A stretch of 64,000 nt of DNA, taken from Ectocarpus siliculosus (taxonomy: Eukaryota; Sar; Phaeophyceae; Ectocarpales; Ectocarpaceae). The notes below the pieces were generated by a model that was given only the letters and a program-made list of their open reading frames with translations, was not told where the DNA came from and ran no database searches. Of the stretch, positions 32,951-46,299 are shown piece after piece (the first letter of the stretch is position 1; each line of letters starts with the position of its first letter). The stretch is from assembly GCA_000310025.1 (NCBI GenBank), contig FN649738.1:365980-429979 (forward strand). The letters run 5' to 3'. A program made the position numbers and the translations under genes.

Positions 32951-35456
32951 TTAGACAGAAACACCGCATTTTTCGCTCATTTCCGTCGCCAAAATGACCC
33001 GCAGCTCGGTCTCGCCATCCCGAGTATTCAACCATCGCTTGGCCTCTTCGTGGTACTCGAACCGCATCGGCCCACTTGAAATGGAACGCACCCCCAAGAA
33101 AATGACAACGGGCACGTCGAGGCAAGCATAAACACGTAGGAGATAAACGATTGGCGCGCGCATCTGAGCAAGAGAGATGGATCGAAAACGTTGCAACGTG
33201 CGCCTCCTATTTAGTGTCCGCTGCATGTGGCGTGGGCTTGTTTCACGATTAGTCTCCCCCAATCTTTCGGACGGGGATATTCCTACAAGATCGTGTAAAA
33301 AGCGGTTCATCCGGGGTGTCAGTCCAAGGCAAGTTTGTGCACCTCCGACCCCCAACTAGAAACGAGACAGGGTGATTTTCTTCTTCGGCATAGTCGGCTC
33401 TGCCTGCGCGGATGGGATGGGATAAGGGTAGTTTTGACGTACACGAGAGAGGCGACGGTGCATTGCCGGGGGGCGGGCTGGCAGGTGACGCCTCCCGTGG
33501 CCGATAGACAAACGTCAATGACGCGTTGAGGGCATGCACTTGAAGCCTCGATGTACACGGCAACAATAACAAGCACAACTTATCCCATCCCGACCCGCGC
33601 AGGCAAAGCCGACTACGCAGCAGGAGAACAGAAGCCAGGAGGGGGCACGTCCCGCGGAACGTAACGCAGAAAGAGTGAAGGAGGTAACTCGTTGTTGTGG
33701 TGGTTGCCGCGTACATCGAGGCTACAAGTGCATGCCCTCAACGCGTCACTGGCGGTGGAAAAATTGATTTAGGAGCTTGCGCGACATGGTTGAGACGTAA
33801 AAAAAATTTGCTCGTTATTGTCCTCAAAGTCTCACACGTGCCTATGTTGTTGTTGTTGCTGTTGTCGCCACCCCCGGCTTCCCTGTTACACGCCTCGGCG
33901 CGAGGTGACTCTTCAGTTTCGTCGGTAGGTTTTGACGTTTGGAAATAATTTGATTACAGAAGTTGGCGCTCTCACTGATTTATTTGCAGGTTATGTAAGC
34001 GTTCACAAAGCGGGACGCGCTGACGTGTGCAACACAGCAAGCTGTGCGTACAAACTGCGCTATGCACAACAAGGAGACGGACGCGCCGACGAAACACGAG
34101 TGTCTCGAAAGGAGTGACAATATCTATAATAGGACATACAGGCCTCAACGAAAGACGTCGATCAGGTCGTCCTCATCAAGTGTTGGAGCCCTGCTGGAGC
34201 AACCCCGTCTGTCAAGGTCGGTCCTTGGTTGTACACCCAAGTGCCGAAATTCTCGAGTGTGTCGATACAACCGCGTCTGTTAAACGCCAATCTCATACGC
34301 AGTCGAATGACTTTACAATGGAAATGTTTGTGTTTATCGGTTGTCCTCCAGGGAGGGGCAAGAAACAAAGAAAGAGTGAGCCTCGTACAGCTCAGACACA
34401 CAGAATCCAGAACACGGTCTGCAGTCGAATAGAGCCAGAAAGCTCCCAACCGACAAGAAACCGTCACTTTTTGTGGAGAACGACAACACACCGACAAGCC
34501 CACACACCTGATCGGGCTCGACCACCAGATTTGGCGGTTAGGCGACTGCTTGTTGAGTACCCATGTGCCTCGGTCACCCACGGCGATGTTCAAGACGCCT
34601 TGCTGAGAGGACGTTAACACGCCACAGGCCATGTCGTGTTGGGCCCCGACAAAACATGTACAACGCGTAACAGCAGGGGGCGCGGATTCACGCGATCAGG
34701 AATTGCATGATTCGGCCACCCTTCCTCAATCTGGCTTCAAAACAAAGGGGGGCATATTGTGCTCTTGATATGTACAGACTGGCAGTGCGTGTTCTTTCCA
34801 ATGACCATTGGGAGACGTAAGGCCGGTTCATTTCCACAGCACATCTGTACCGACCCATTGGAGTCGGATTACAGCGCAGAGCACCTCACCGACATGTTGC
34901 AGTCGAAGTCGTCCTCGAAGCCTTCTTCCAGAGCCTCCTCCACAGCGTCATGGATCTCCTCGAGGGCTTCGTCGGCCACCGAGTGGAACTCCTGCTCCGA
35001 CATGGTCGTCGATGACATGCCCTGCCTCTGCATCGACACGACACCCGTGGATGCTACCGTCTCTCCCGCCCCCGTACCAATAATGCTGGCGCCTCCCATC
35101 GGTGCCGACGAACGTGCGGTCAAACTGCTGCCCCTGTTCCTACCGCTGCCACCGCCGCAACACGTGTCTAACCTCGCGCCTACCACTATTCTTCCGCACG
35201 CAACGGATAAGGAAGAGTACGATTTTTCCGCCATACTTCCGGCATTTGATGGGAGTCGAACAGGGCGCAGAGGTGATGCCCCGGCCACTTCGGCCACCGC
35301 GATGGTTGTTGATGTTGAACGCCGTTGTGCGGCGGAATATTGCATCAACGTGATGTTGGTGTTGTTTCTCGTCGAAGCTCTGACCGCTTGCATATTAGCC
35401 AGCAGTGCCGTGCTCTCCTCCTGAACCAGTCGAGATGCTCTCTTTAAGGTGCTCAT
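32951..35456 (-). CDS. FXN: frataxin (mitochondrial), three exons
   Basis: Frataxin is a small mitochondrial protein that promotes iron-sulfur cluster assembly on the NFS1-ISCU complex. Exons: 35456-34890, 34602-34508 and 33074-32951, with phases 0, then 2/1, and a TGA stop. Exon 1 encodes a long Ser/Arg/Thr-rich leader of about 150 residues, part of which should be the import sequence, then the first helix with its acidic ridge (EALEEIHDAVEEALEEGFED). Exon 2 carries the family signature QGVLNIAVGDRGTWVLNKQ and PNRQIWWSSPI, including the conserved Trp. Exon 3 carries the SGPMRFEY motif and the C-terminal helix. The total is about 261 residues, longer than typical frataxins because of the leader; a Met just before SEQEFHSVADE could be an internal start. 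The second intron contains a TIR element. The upstream 1.6 kb is shared with the divergent 26-exon gene. Confidence 0.9.
33374..33635. mobile_element. TIR element inside frataxin intron 2
   Basis: The left arm (33389-33425, tagtcggctctgcctgcgcg then gatgggatgggataa) is inverted at 33580-33617 (ttatcccatcccg, then ccgcgcaggcaaagccgact) with few mismatches over about 38 bases. The interior is non-coding. Part of the interior (acatcgaggctncaagtgca, then tgccctcaacgcgtca) reappears in inverted orientation at about 33690-33760, so a second, partial copy abuts it. Confidence 0.6.
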
Positions 35457-37028
35457 GGTAGCCTACACCGCAATGCTTTGCCAAGAAGTGGCTAGCAACC
35501 CAAGCCCGCCAGGGGCCCCCAAGCCCAAAATGGGCTACCCAGGGAGGGCGCAATTTTTTCAGTTTCAAATTGCGGGGCTCCGAGTTCAGCGTGGGCCCGC
35601 CTCCTAGGTCTCTGCACCTATCGCTGCTTCTTGGAACAACACCAGGCACCCCAAACCACCCTGTTCTATTCGTGGGTCTCTGGAGTTGGGAGATCTTGGG
35701 GACGTTCGTTCCAAAATCCGATTGTGCTGCCGGTTTTGGTTTCTGCGTCTCTCAAGATGTCCATGTTGCAATGGAGCGTCCTTCTGGGTGTGCTACACAA
35801 GGCGGCTGCTTTCGTCCTGCTGCCACCTGCTGCCGGACCTACTGCATCAAGCACTTGTGAGACGAAGAGGGGCTAGATTTTCCTTGTCGGTTGGATGTTA
35901 TGGGATGCTCGCCTTCCCCGGTTTTGCTGAGCACGCGTGATGTGCAAGCGTAGTAACCTAGAGGTTACCCTGATCATGTGTCTCGCCATGTGTAGTAGAC
36001 TTGTATCGGCGGTAGGCAGTCTTCCACCCTCGCCTGTTGCCTATACTCAGCACCGTCATCACCATGTGGTAGGCCCTTCTTTGGGTCTATGACCGCTAGG
36101 GTGCGACTGCAACGTGTTGCCCTTGGTCTTCCTTTACATTGCAACAGAATTCCGCCCTCGTGGCCCGAGCCTGAGTGTGTTTTCTCCAAGTTCAAATCAT
36201 GTGTGTGTACGGATCGACCACGACCGCCTTCACCGCAACCAGCTGGTATATCCGCGCCCGGGCTTCGCGGTCATGTGGCATTCCCTCTCTGTGTCGCGCT
36301 TTGGCTCCCGGTACACGTGATGCTGGCCTCATGGTCGTCATAACGACACACTCGTTGACGTGGGGCTGCATCGTCGGCGATCCCGCTCTCCGCACGCACA
36401 CATCCCCAACAGGGGACGCAGAACTCTCCAACACTGCTGTTTCCTACAACAGCCCATCAAATGTGTCCAAGTAGCTGAGGGAAGAGATTGCACTTTGAGA
36501 ACACTCTGCCAACACTTGGCACGCGATAGAAAACAAGTGCTGCTGTGTGCTTGTTTTAGCAACTTCAGCTTGCTTGTCTTCCAAATCGGGACGCCTCGCA
36601 GGATGGGCATTCGGTGCGGCGGACAACACTACACTACGAAGGGTTCGCTGAGAGCGACCGCTTATTTTCCTCTCGATTTTGATCTATTCCTTTGCGCCCC
36701 GTGTCGAGCAGGAAACGTCTGTTGTCGACATTTTTTTCTTCCCCTTTTCCAAAAACAAACCATGTTCAGTTCTATCCAAAGATGAGAGTCAGGATAAATT
36801 TCGGTTAATTCGTGAGTGTTACTATTACCAACCTGCGTTTCTATCAGTCTACCAGGAGCATACCTCCCTCCTCCTGTGGGTTACAGCAGTCTCAAACAAC
36901 CCCGGCAGTTGGGTGGCAATCTTGTGTCCCGACAGTTTTCGGTTTGCTGGCTCGTCTTGGCAGGGGTACGGAGCACGTGCGGATCGAGCGCTAGCAGCGC
37001 CTCCGCTTGGACGACATACCCGACATGC
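35457..37028. promoter_or_regulatory. divergent intergenic region, frataxin / 26-exon gene
   Basis: About 1.6 kb separates the two divergently oriented start codons, so both promoters must lie here. I could not identify a TATA box or a specific operator. The in-frame extension upstream of 37029 is open to 36816, so the plus-strand gene could start earlier. Confidence 0.35.
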
Positions 37029-40000
37029 ATGCTCAGGGGGCAGGCTGCAGCTGTGGCGGGTGCTGCTCGCGCGTCGCCGCCGGATAGGCCCGCCTCTACC
37101 GCGAATAGGAGGAGGAGGCCAACGACTCTCGCTGCCGGGGCCGATGGGTGCTTCCACGCGTCCCCTGGGAGGCGTTCGGGGGGGAGTGGAGAAGGCGGAA
37201 GACGAAAACTGGGTGAGGAAAATATGAACGGCGGCATCCTTTTGCTATATGTAAGGCTTCGACTTAAGGGTGTGCGTCCGATGGCAGTGGCTGCTTCGTC
37301 TGCACATTCAGCGCGGGGTGTGCATTTGGCCGACGTGGCAACAAGGGAGCCTTCGCCTATTGTAGGTGACAGATACCGCGCCCGCCGGACCGATTTTCAA
37401 ACCTCGGCTACTTCTCGAGAAAAGGGGATGCCGGAATCAAGTTATACGTTTTGGAAGGCTCTTAACGGGCGGGACTCTTCCACCAGAGCACCACCACTCT
37501 GATGCTGTGGGGTTGTCGAGCTTTGAGAATCAGTCCAAGGGGGTGTTATATCGTATACCGTATACCGCCTGGCTGGAGTCGGAGATTCTCCGATGAGCTT
37601 CTGTTGCGAAGCACGTTGTGCGGTTGGAAGTTGGAGAAGGCGTTGTGGCTTGACTCTCCCAGCACAACAGCAGTAGGCAGCGATAAGAGATTTACGTCAA
37701 AGGAGGGCCGGTTTGTGCTCCGATCATCTCGACATCGCTGCCGCTTGGTGCTGTTGTGCTTTCCGTTTCTTGGAGTACATATTTCGTACGTGCAGCATTT
37801 CTTCATGCATGTACTACTGTAGTGAAGGCACGAAGCGATTTTGGTACATCGTTTGTGGCCTACTTATTGCCCGAGAAACTATTGTATTATACAGCTACTT
37901 CTGTCTTGTTACCATGTGCAGGTTTCAAATGTTCTTGTTTTTTTTTTTTCTTGGACGGGAATGTTTTCTGGCCAAGCGTAGGAGGAGCGACAACTTTGAA
38001 GCAAATGTTGAAATTGTCTCTCTCTTGCTCTTTTGTTCTTTGCGATGGAAAATCTTCCTCTGTGGCTACGCAGGAGGAGCAACGGGGCGGACGTCGACGA
38101 TGAGAAAGTCTTCGACATTGGAACAGGACGGCGTCGAAGACAACGAGGGAGTGGTTGACTTCTCGTCCGTGGGACCCCCACCCCCTGCCCCGGTGGTGGA
38201 GGAGGAGGAAGAGGAGGACGATGGCGAGCCTGATCCGGTGCGCGAATGTGTCTTGTTCGGCTGTTGCCGTTGTGATGTTGTGGCTTTGTTGTATTATGCC
38301 GATGCGGTGAGAGAGAATTTGTCTCTTGTTGCGGTTGTCGTCGCTGTGATGGTGTGGTTTTGTCGTATTGTCCAACTTGTGGTTGTTTTGTAGATTTGTT
38401 GTATTGTGCTTGTTGGTTTGAAGTCGCTGTTGTGATGATGGTGATGTTGATATAACGTGTTGTTGATTTTATGCCAGCTGTCGCTTCTTGGTGTTGTAGC
38501 CATGGCTGCCGTTGATATTGGTGTTTTGCCCCGCCAATGTGATCACGTATTGTAGTAACAATGGAGGGCGAGGGCGTACATCGGTATGGCGGTGCTGTTG
38601 TGCTTGTACATATTTTTCGGGTGATGTGCGCTTCATTTTGGTGTTTTTGGGGGAGCTGTATTTTTTTTCTGCAAATCGAGTGAACCATGTTTCCATATAT
38701 GTGAGCACAAGCGCCCCTACGTCTACTTGCCTTGCCTACACGCTACAGCCGCCGCTGCTGCCGCTGCCGCTGCGAGCGGTCGTTCTGTTTCGCATTGTCC
38801 TGGCAGTTGTTATTGTTGCCATGCTTGTCCATGCCTGCTATTGCTGCTGCTGCTGCTGCTTGTTGTGAACTTGTGTTGTTCGATATGGCGACCGTGTTTC
38901 ATCTCGTTTCGTGCACGGTGGTCCGGGAACGGGTTGGCTGTTTTGTGTTTGACAGGCGAAGGACCTGGCGGAGGTGGTAATGCAAGCCATCTTCGAGTGG
39001 AACATGAAGAACGATGTTGTCGATGCCCAGCGACCCACGTGAGGATCATGATGATCTTTTTCTTTTTCCTTTTGCAGCACGCGCCATCATGTGAGCAATT
39101 GGTACTGAGTACTTCAAAGTACTGAGTATTAGCTTCGGCGTGAGAAACTTGAGGGTTCGTTTTCACCAAGTCCTTGTACAAGAAGGGTTGAATCCTACCC
39201 ACACTATGTATGTAGCACCTTTTCATTTCCAGTTGGGTTCCCCCACTGGTCAAATATGGAGAAGGAAGGGGTCTGCGCAAGCTATGATTTGCTTTAGGTG
39301 CGGTCTAGATGATTAAAAGAAGTATCTTGACCTCCTTGCCACCTGTCTCGAGCAAGCAGGGTGGACCTGGACGCGGTGGTGGAGGAGACGTACGAGGAGG
39401 CGATGAGGTTGTACGAGTACTATGATCAGATGAACGAAGAGATCGCCAAGCAGGAGCGGGAGGAAGCAGAGAAGGCCAGAGAGGCGGAGGGACTGCCGGC
39501 GGTGGTGGATGCCGACTTGGCGGAGGACGAAGAGGTTCGCAGTGACGCCATGTTTTTGGTGGAGTGACGTCATGTTTTTGGCGCAGTGACGTCGTGTTTT
39601 TGGTGCAGTAACGTCATGCTTTTGGTGCAATGAGGTCATGTGTTTTTTTGGTACGGCCTAACTATGAACCGTTGTTATTGGCCATCGTTCTGTTTTTGTA
39701 CGTTCACAAAGTTTTTGCCGTCTTTCATTTCATTGCAGCTGATGTTCTATGCAGTGGTCAAGCTCTCCAAGCTTGCCCTGGCTCTGCTCGCAGCGATAGG
39801 TTCAACAACGGAGGAGGTCAACGCCGCCCCAGTTATTGATACGATGTTTCTCTGCTTTTGCTGCCCCTTCGTCGTACACTCGTGATACGTGCAAAGTGCC
39901 GGAACTCTCCGTGACGCCCACCCTTTTTTTTTTTTTTGTCTGGCCCGCTTGTGGTGTACTATTTGTCCACTGCCTCTGTGGTCTCATCGGGGGTGTCCCG

Positions 40001-40660
40001 ACCTGCCGGGCTATGTGCCGCGCGCCAACAACGTGGCGACGTTGATTCTACTGTTGATGAGTAGTCTGGAACTCCTTATCGGCCTCCCGCGGCTGTGACG
40101 AGCATCTTCGAGCCGAGCTTCGAGGATGACGAAGAGATGCCAGGTGCGCGCGCTACAACACAAGCATCCATCGGCCGTGGCTTGACGACGAAGAAATGTT
40201 GTTGATACCGTTATGCTACAGACGTGTTGACCGTATACATTGCGGCGCTGTGACTCTGGCTTTCTATTGAGGTTATCGCCGGCGTGTTGTGTGGAGGGCG
40301 GTGAGGGTTGCGTTGTCGATCAGCAGTCGCGATATTGAGTTCACAGCGTCTTGTGGAGGTGTGCAGGTGCACAAAAGGCTGCTCCGGAAAGTGATGGAGC
40401 GCGGTCGTTCTTCTTCATTAGTCTTCCTTCCCCGCAAGCAGCGGCTGTTTCCCTCTGCCTAACCCTCGCCGTAGAGCCCGTTTGGTTGTCATGTTTGCCC
40501 CCCGCGCCTTGGTACTGTTGTACTGTTTTGCATTGCCCCCCGCGCTCTAGCCTCGCCGATTTTGTGAATTGTTTACTCCCATGGCCCCGTGCTCTAGCCT
40601 TGCCGCTTGCGTGGATTTGTTGAGCCCGGGATAGCATCTGGTGCCATGCCGCTGCTCTTG

Positions 40661-40708
<48 letters not shown>

Positions 40709-43700
40709 GTTCGCATTGAAAACCGTTCCGTTCTCTCTGCCCAGCACCTATGTGTGTGATGTCGCCTCTCTCCTGAACAAACTTTTCTCTCTCTCCGTCT
40801 TCGAACGAACGCCCTGCTGCTGCTGTGCGTACGTACGTACGTAGTGAACCTGGAGGAGCCCGATGCGCGTACGGTGGCCCTGGCGCGGCGACAAGAGTAC
40901 CTCTACGGGTTCAGGCCGTCGGACCTGCCCAGGGAGGTGCTGGACGAGGTGGAGGCGGCGGGACCAGAGACGAGGAAGTTGGCCTACGTCAGGTGTGGGG
41001 GGAGTACTCATAGTCGTGCATGCCGTAGACGTTAGACCATCGACCTCGCATCCCTACAAAGTCGGGACGGAGCGATATGCCGGGTTCTTACCCGACGAGG
41101 CTCTCACATGACCAAGCGCGAAGCGCCGTGAGGTATTCGGCGAGTCGCATGGAGGGTGCGCTGTGTCCTGCCAAGGGTGTTCGGCATCTTGTGGCTACTT
41201 GTTTGCATACGGATGACAGCCTAGGGTGGGAGATCTTTGATGACTGTCGGTCGGTTTAGTTTGTGTTGGGGGTCTCTGCTTGCTCCGCCGTGACGTGTGA
41301 CCCCATTTTTTATTAGTCTTCGGGAAGGTTGTATTTGGAGTCTCTGCTTGGGACATACGGTGTGACGTCATGCCTTTGAGTGTGGGGAAAGCGTTGCTGT
41401 CGGAGGCTGTACCCTACCGCGGCCGGCACGTCCTTTTTTTTGTTATTCTGGAGAAGGCTTTACGACGGGCGCTCGGCGGATGTGATTCAGAGTGTGCCCC
41501 TAGCGCTCGGCTACTGTTTGTTTTATTTCCCTCGCTGTTGCTGCGCCCCCGCAGGTCGCGTGGGTTGCTCTTGGTCCCGTCGGGCGCGCCATAACATTGC
41601 GTTTTCTAATATTTTGTTGCTCTTGCTGGTGTGATGCTCCTGCCTAAATCGTTGTATGTTCATTCGAAGCGGGGTGTCTGATCTGGTGTGCGTCGATGTG
41701 TGCGCGTTTCCGTGCTGCTGCTGCTGCTGCTGCTGTTGCGGTTTATTTGCCGTGTGTGGGAGCAGGTTGCTGGCGGGCATATCGTCATCTCCGTACCAGG
41801 ACAACCTACACCTCGCCAGGCAGCTGAGATGGGCAGCTGGGGTCCTCATGCCGAGGGATAACGCGGAGGTATGGCATGACATGCATGTTGGTTGAAGTCT
41901 CTTGCGCTCCGCGGCGCGATGCTCTTGTCTGACCTCGCTCTCTAGACCCTCCATTGCTGCAGCTGTACATGTCGTTCCCCCGAAAAAATGTCGTCGCTGC
42001 CGACAGCGCACCTGGACGGCATGACGCATCCCTGACGCTCTCTTTGGCCAGTGCAGTGGTAGGACCCCTTCCCCCGCGCCAGCCCCGACACCTTTCGCTC
42101 TTCGGCATGGAATGTAATGGGGATGTGTGTCTCTCTTTTTTCGATGCTGTTGGGTGTCGAAATATTACACCAAGATTTTGACGACCATCAAGCAAGCAAG
42201 ACCCTTCCCTCCGACCCCCCACCCCGTATGTGCCGTTGTGCAGGGAGGGGCCCTGTCGCAATCGGTGACCGACGAGGAGCTTACGGCGGCAAATGTGCTC
42301 GCGGTGAAGACGTTGGTGAATGTCACTGAGGCATACCCGGGGGTGAGAGCGTGAGAGGACAGGACAGGACATACGTTTCTTGGTGGTGTGTGGTGATGTC
42401 TACAACACGTTGAGTTCAAATACGTATGCATAGGGCTAGATCGCTTCCGACAACTGTTAATGGTGTGACGAGAACTAACGGCGCTACATACAGAATTGCC
42501 TGTGGCAGTTTCAGTAATATGCATACGCTTGTCTGCTATGGCGTATGTATGTGGAGGGACGCGAATCGGAGGTGTGTCGTGTTTTCTTCATTTGGTTGCA
42601 CTTCTGTATTCCTCTGTGTGTTTGACTTTCTGTGTGACCCGCCCGGCTGATTGTAATGTAACTCAAGCACGTACACCGATAGGTGTGTAGGCTGGTGTCA
42701 GAATGCCTGGGACGAAGGAAACGCGTTAAGCACGCTGTGTGCCTACCGAAGCGATATATCTAGTCAAGCTTGGTGTTGTTGCTGTTGCTGTTGCTGAGCA
42801 CAGGGCCGTCCAAGGGCCGTTTTTCGTGAAATGTCAGGACCTTTCAGGATACCTCTCAGGAACTTTCAGCTTTTGGTACCCCTCCCTCCCCTGCCCTTGC
42901 AGGTGTTATTTCCCGTGGATGATGTTGACACCGTCTGACCCATCGGCATAGAAGATAGATCTTGTTGCCTTATAACGACATGCCACGTATGCAGCAACTC
43001 AGCTCCGCCTCTTGAGGTCGCCTTTTGACATAGCCGTTTACTCTAACTGCTTTCTCTCAGGCTTCCAGGAGCGCGACGGGAGGGTGGTGTCTGTGGCTCT
43101 TGAAGACGCTGCGGAACAGGTAGGCATGAGGCTTGCAAGGGGCCGCGATATTCTTAGCTTAGCTTGATTCTTCGCCTTTGTCGTGTGGTCTTTGTTTTGT
43201 TTTTTTTTCGGTCCTCGCTTCGAGGTTCATTCTTGGTGTTTTTGTGCACGTGAGCACGTCTGTATCTGTGACGGCAGAATAACGCTGTATAATATAAATA
43301 GTAGGTGCCTACACCGACGAAGTGGGCCTTTTATCCCCACAACCAAGAAATCACCATTCCAACGTAAAATATTAGATGACTCAAATTATGCTGTAATTCG
43401 TGTCCCTGCTCTCCTCTTCCTCACCATCAAACAAGGCAAACCTAAGGTTAAGGTAGCACTCCAGGAGTGATTGTCCATTAGGTGCATCCATCAATTGATC
43501 GAGTGTCCGGGCCGTTTCTCACGGCCGTGCTTTCATTTTTTGTGTGACTGTTTCGAAACGTTTTTTTCGTTGCTCTTTCGTTGAAGGGACGAGGACGAAG
43601 TGGGACACCTGGCTCTGGACGATGAGAGCGTCGGGATGTTTTTCGACTTGAGGTCACAGGTACACACAGTGCCGCCTGTTACCGTGGGTGTACGTGACAA

Positions 43701-46267
43701 TCAATGCTATTTTGGTTGCTTTTTTTTTTGGGGGGGGGGGGGAGTCACAACCGTCCATTGACGCACACGTGGCTGCTTGAATGTTGTCATATTTTAGTAG
43801 GGGCACGAAGGCCATGGTTGTCGTCCTAGCAAGCCTGCCACGCTTGTTTCGCCCGCGGAATTGGAATTGTCTAAAGTTTCCGTGACCGCGGCGATACCTG
43901 CCTGTCGAAGGGCGGGGCAGTGGCAGAAGTCCCACGATGTAGGCTATCCTAGTGCTGTTTGCACAGTAGTAGAACCCACGTGTTTTCGCCGAAGTGTTTT
44001 TCACTATTTTTTCTTGTCTTCTGGTCGGCAAGGGGGTGAGGAGAACACCGCTCGAGAGGGTCGCGGACATGGGGCACCGCAGATACATTTTTTCGGCCGA
44101 TCTCTCTCTTGGAGCCCGTTGATGTGGATATTGGTCCTGTCTATGCTGCCGCCGGTCTACACACCGTTGGGGGGTATGTGTCTGACATGGTATCAGCTGG
44201 GGCTACACACGAAGAAGGTCAACTCAGTTTTCTTTTTTTTTGTTGTATGTATATTGCATTCATTCCCTAGTCTCTATTCCGTTGTGTGAGTGTGTGTGAT
44301 TTGACTTCGCATCGCGTCCGACGTTTTGTTCCATGTGTCTTGCTCCCTGCGGCGACAGGGCGAGAAGGACAGCAAGCGCATGAAGGTCGGCAGCCGCATG
44401 TTCCGAAAGGCCCTCGAGACGGAGGTGTTCAAGATGGAGGCCGGAGGGCTGATGGCCAACACCACACCGGACCAGCTAGGGTAGGCGATCTGTCATGCGG
44501 TTGTTGGGGGGTACAGCTGTACGGGGGTCGGATGTGCGTGTCGTTGCGACAGCAACGGCGTTGTTGTTTGGGGACGGTGGGGATGGGCTCGGTGATGATC
44601 GTGACGGGGAACACGCCCGCAGCGTCAAACCTTTGTGTTTTTCGGCGATGTGAGGCGTTTTTTTTGTACGTCTGCACTGCTATCGCTAGTGATCGTCAGC
44701 CCCACGTGCAGTAGGAGGCCCCATAGTGCCCAAAAAAAAAAGAAGAAAGAGGCCGCATAGTGCCAAGGGAGGATTTAGTATTGGCACCCTGCTGTAACAT
44801 TCCATCTATCTGTGTCACGCCATTTCACCGTCCTCACACAGGGTACCCTGCCTTGTCGATGCAGCCTTATCAAGGAACCGCTACGGCCTTATACCGGGAC
44901 CCCTGCTAGTGTACCCCCTCACGCCGGCGTGCGTAAATAGCGCGTTTATTTACAGCTGACGCGGGCACGAGCTCCGCAAAGATGACCTTCAACTTCTGCT
45001 CTCATTGGAAATAGTATCCGGATAAGACGCACCCTCAGGAACGCCCACCCCAACCTACAACTCCCTCCTTGCTATTGGTCGTTTCGCGGCGAGTACTGGG
45101 CGGGTATGGGGCAGCACAACCCTGTGCCAAACAAGCGGTCGACTCGTTGGAGTTGGAATTTGCAGCATCAGAAACGGAATGCGGAAGCCAACCTGCAACT
45201 CCCACCCTGCATTCTTTGTGTCGTTTCTCTTTGTGTCGTTTCGCAGGGAGTATGCGGCGGGAATGGGGCAGCACATCCTGTGCCTCGCGGGAGAGATGAT
45301 TCCCTCCCACGACCGCCCCTTCAACATTTTGAAGGACACCACTCGGGAGGTGGGTGGTTGGGGGTGACGGGAAATCACGATCGGTGGTCGCGTTTTTTCC
45401 CATGGTGGGGAATTGTGTCGGTTTACGTTTCGTTCGGGGAAGGGGGGGGGGGGGGGGGGGTACTCATAGTCGTGCATGCCGTAGTCGTTTGACCATTGAC
45501 CTCGCATCCCTACAAAGCCGGGACGGAGCACGCCGGGTTCTCACCGGACCAGGCTCTCACATCACCAAGCGCGAAGCGCCGTGAGGTATTTTGGCGAGTC
45601 GCATGAAGGGTGAGCTGCATCCTGCTAAGGGTGTTCGGCATCTTGTGCTTACTTCCTTGCGTACGGATGACAGCTACGTATGACTTAATTTATTTTCTGG
45701 TGCTGTCACTTCCAGAGACAGTTGTAAGCACTGTGTAACTGCCTCGAGGAAGCTTGACCATTTTAACACAACGTGGTGCGACCATCCCCCGTTGCGCGGA
45801 GTGAGGTTTCTCGACCCCGCACAACATGATCTACTCGACCACCATTATGGTTACCGCCAAAAAAAAAAACCGAGGTAAAAAAAAAAAACGGTAACCTGGT
45901 TGCCGAGTTCACGAAGTGAATTGGCTTGTTTTACAACGTCGTTGCCAAGCGACGAAAACCCAATCCCGATGGCAAACACCGAAGTGGGGGGCTTGTTTTA
46001 CAACGTCGTTGCCAAGCGACGAAAACCCAAACCCCGATGGCAAACACCGGGGGGGCGGCTTGTTTTACAACGTCGTTGACAAGCGACGAAAACCCAAACC
46101 CCGATGGCAAACACCGGGGAGGGGGGGGGGGGATTCTGGATTGTTGAGCCAGAGCCATGATGATTGAGTTCGGTGGGTTTGTTCTGCTTCTTTTCTGTTT
46201 TCCTCCGGAGTTGTGATGTGTGTGGTGACCACCTTGTTCGAGTCGAGCTCGCGAGTGCTCTCGATGC

Positions 46268-46299
<32 letters not shown>

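Noticed and set aside
34027-34617. 196-codon plus-strand ORF
   Set aside because: Its end is the antisense of frataxin exon 2 and the rest lies in frataxin intron 2; no motif is present.
37909-38688. 259-codon minus-strand ORF rich in Thr, Gln and Pro
   Set aside because: It runs antisense across exon 2 of the 26-exon gene and a GTT/TTG-rich intron; composition reflects the repeat, not a protein.
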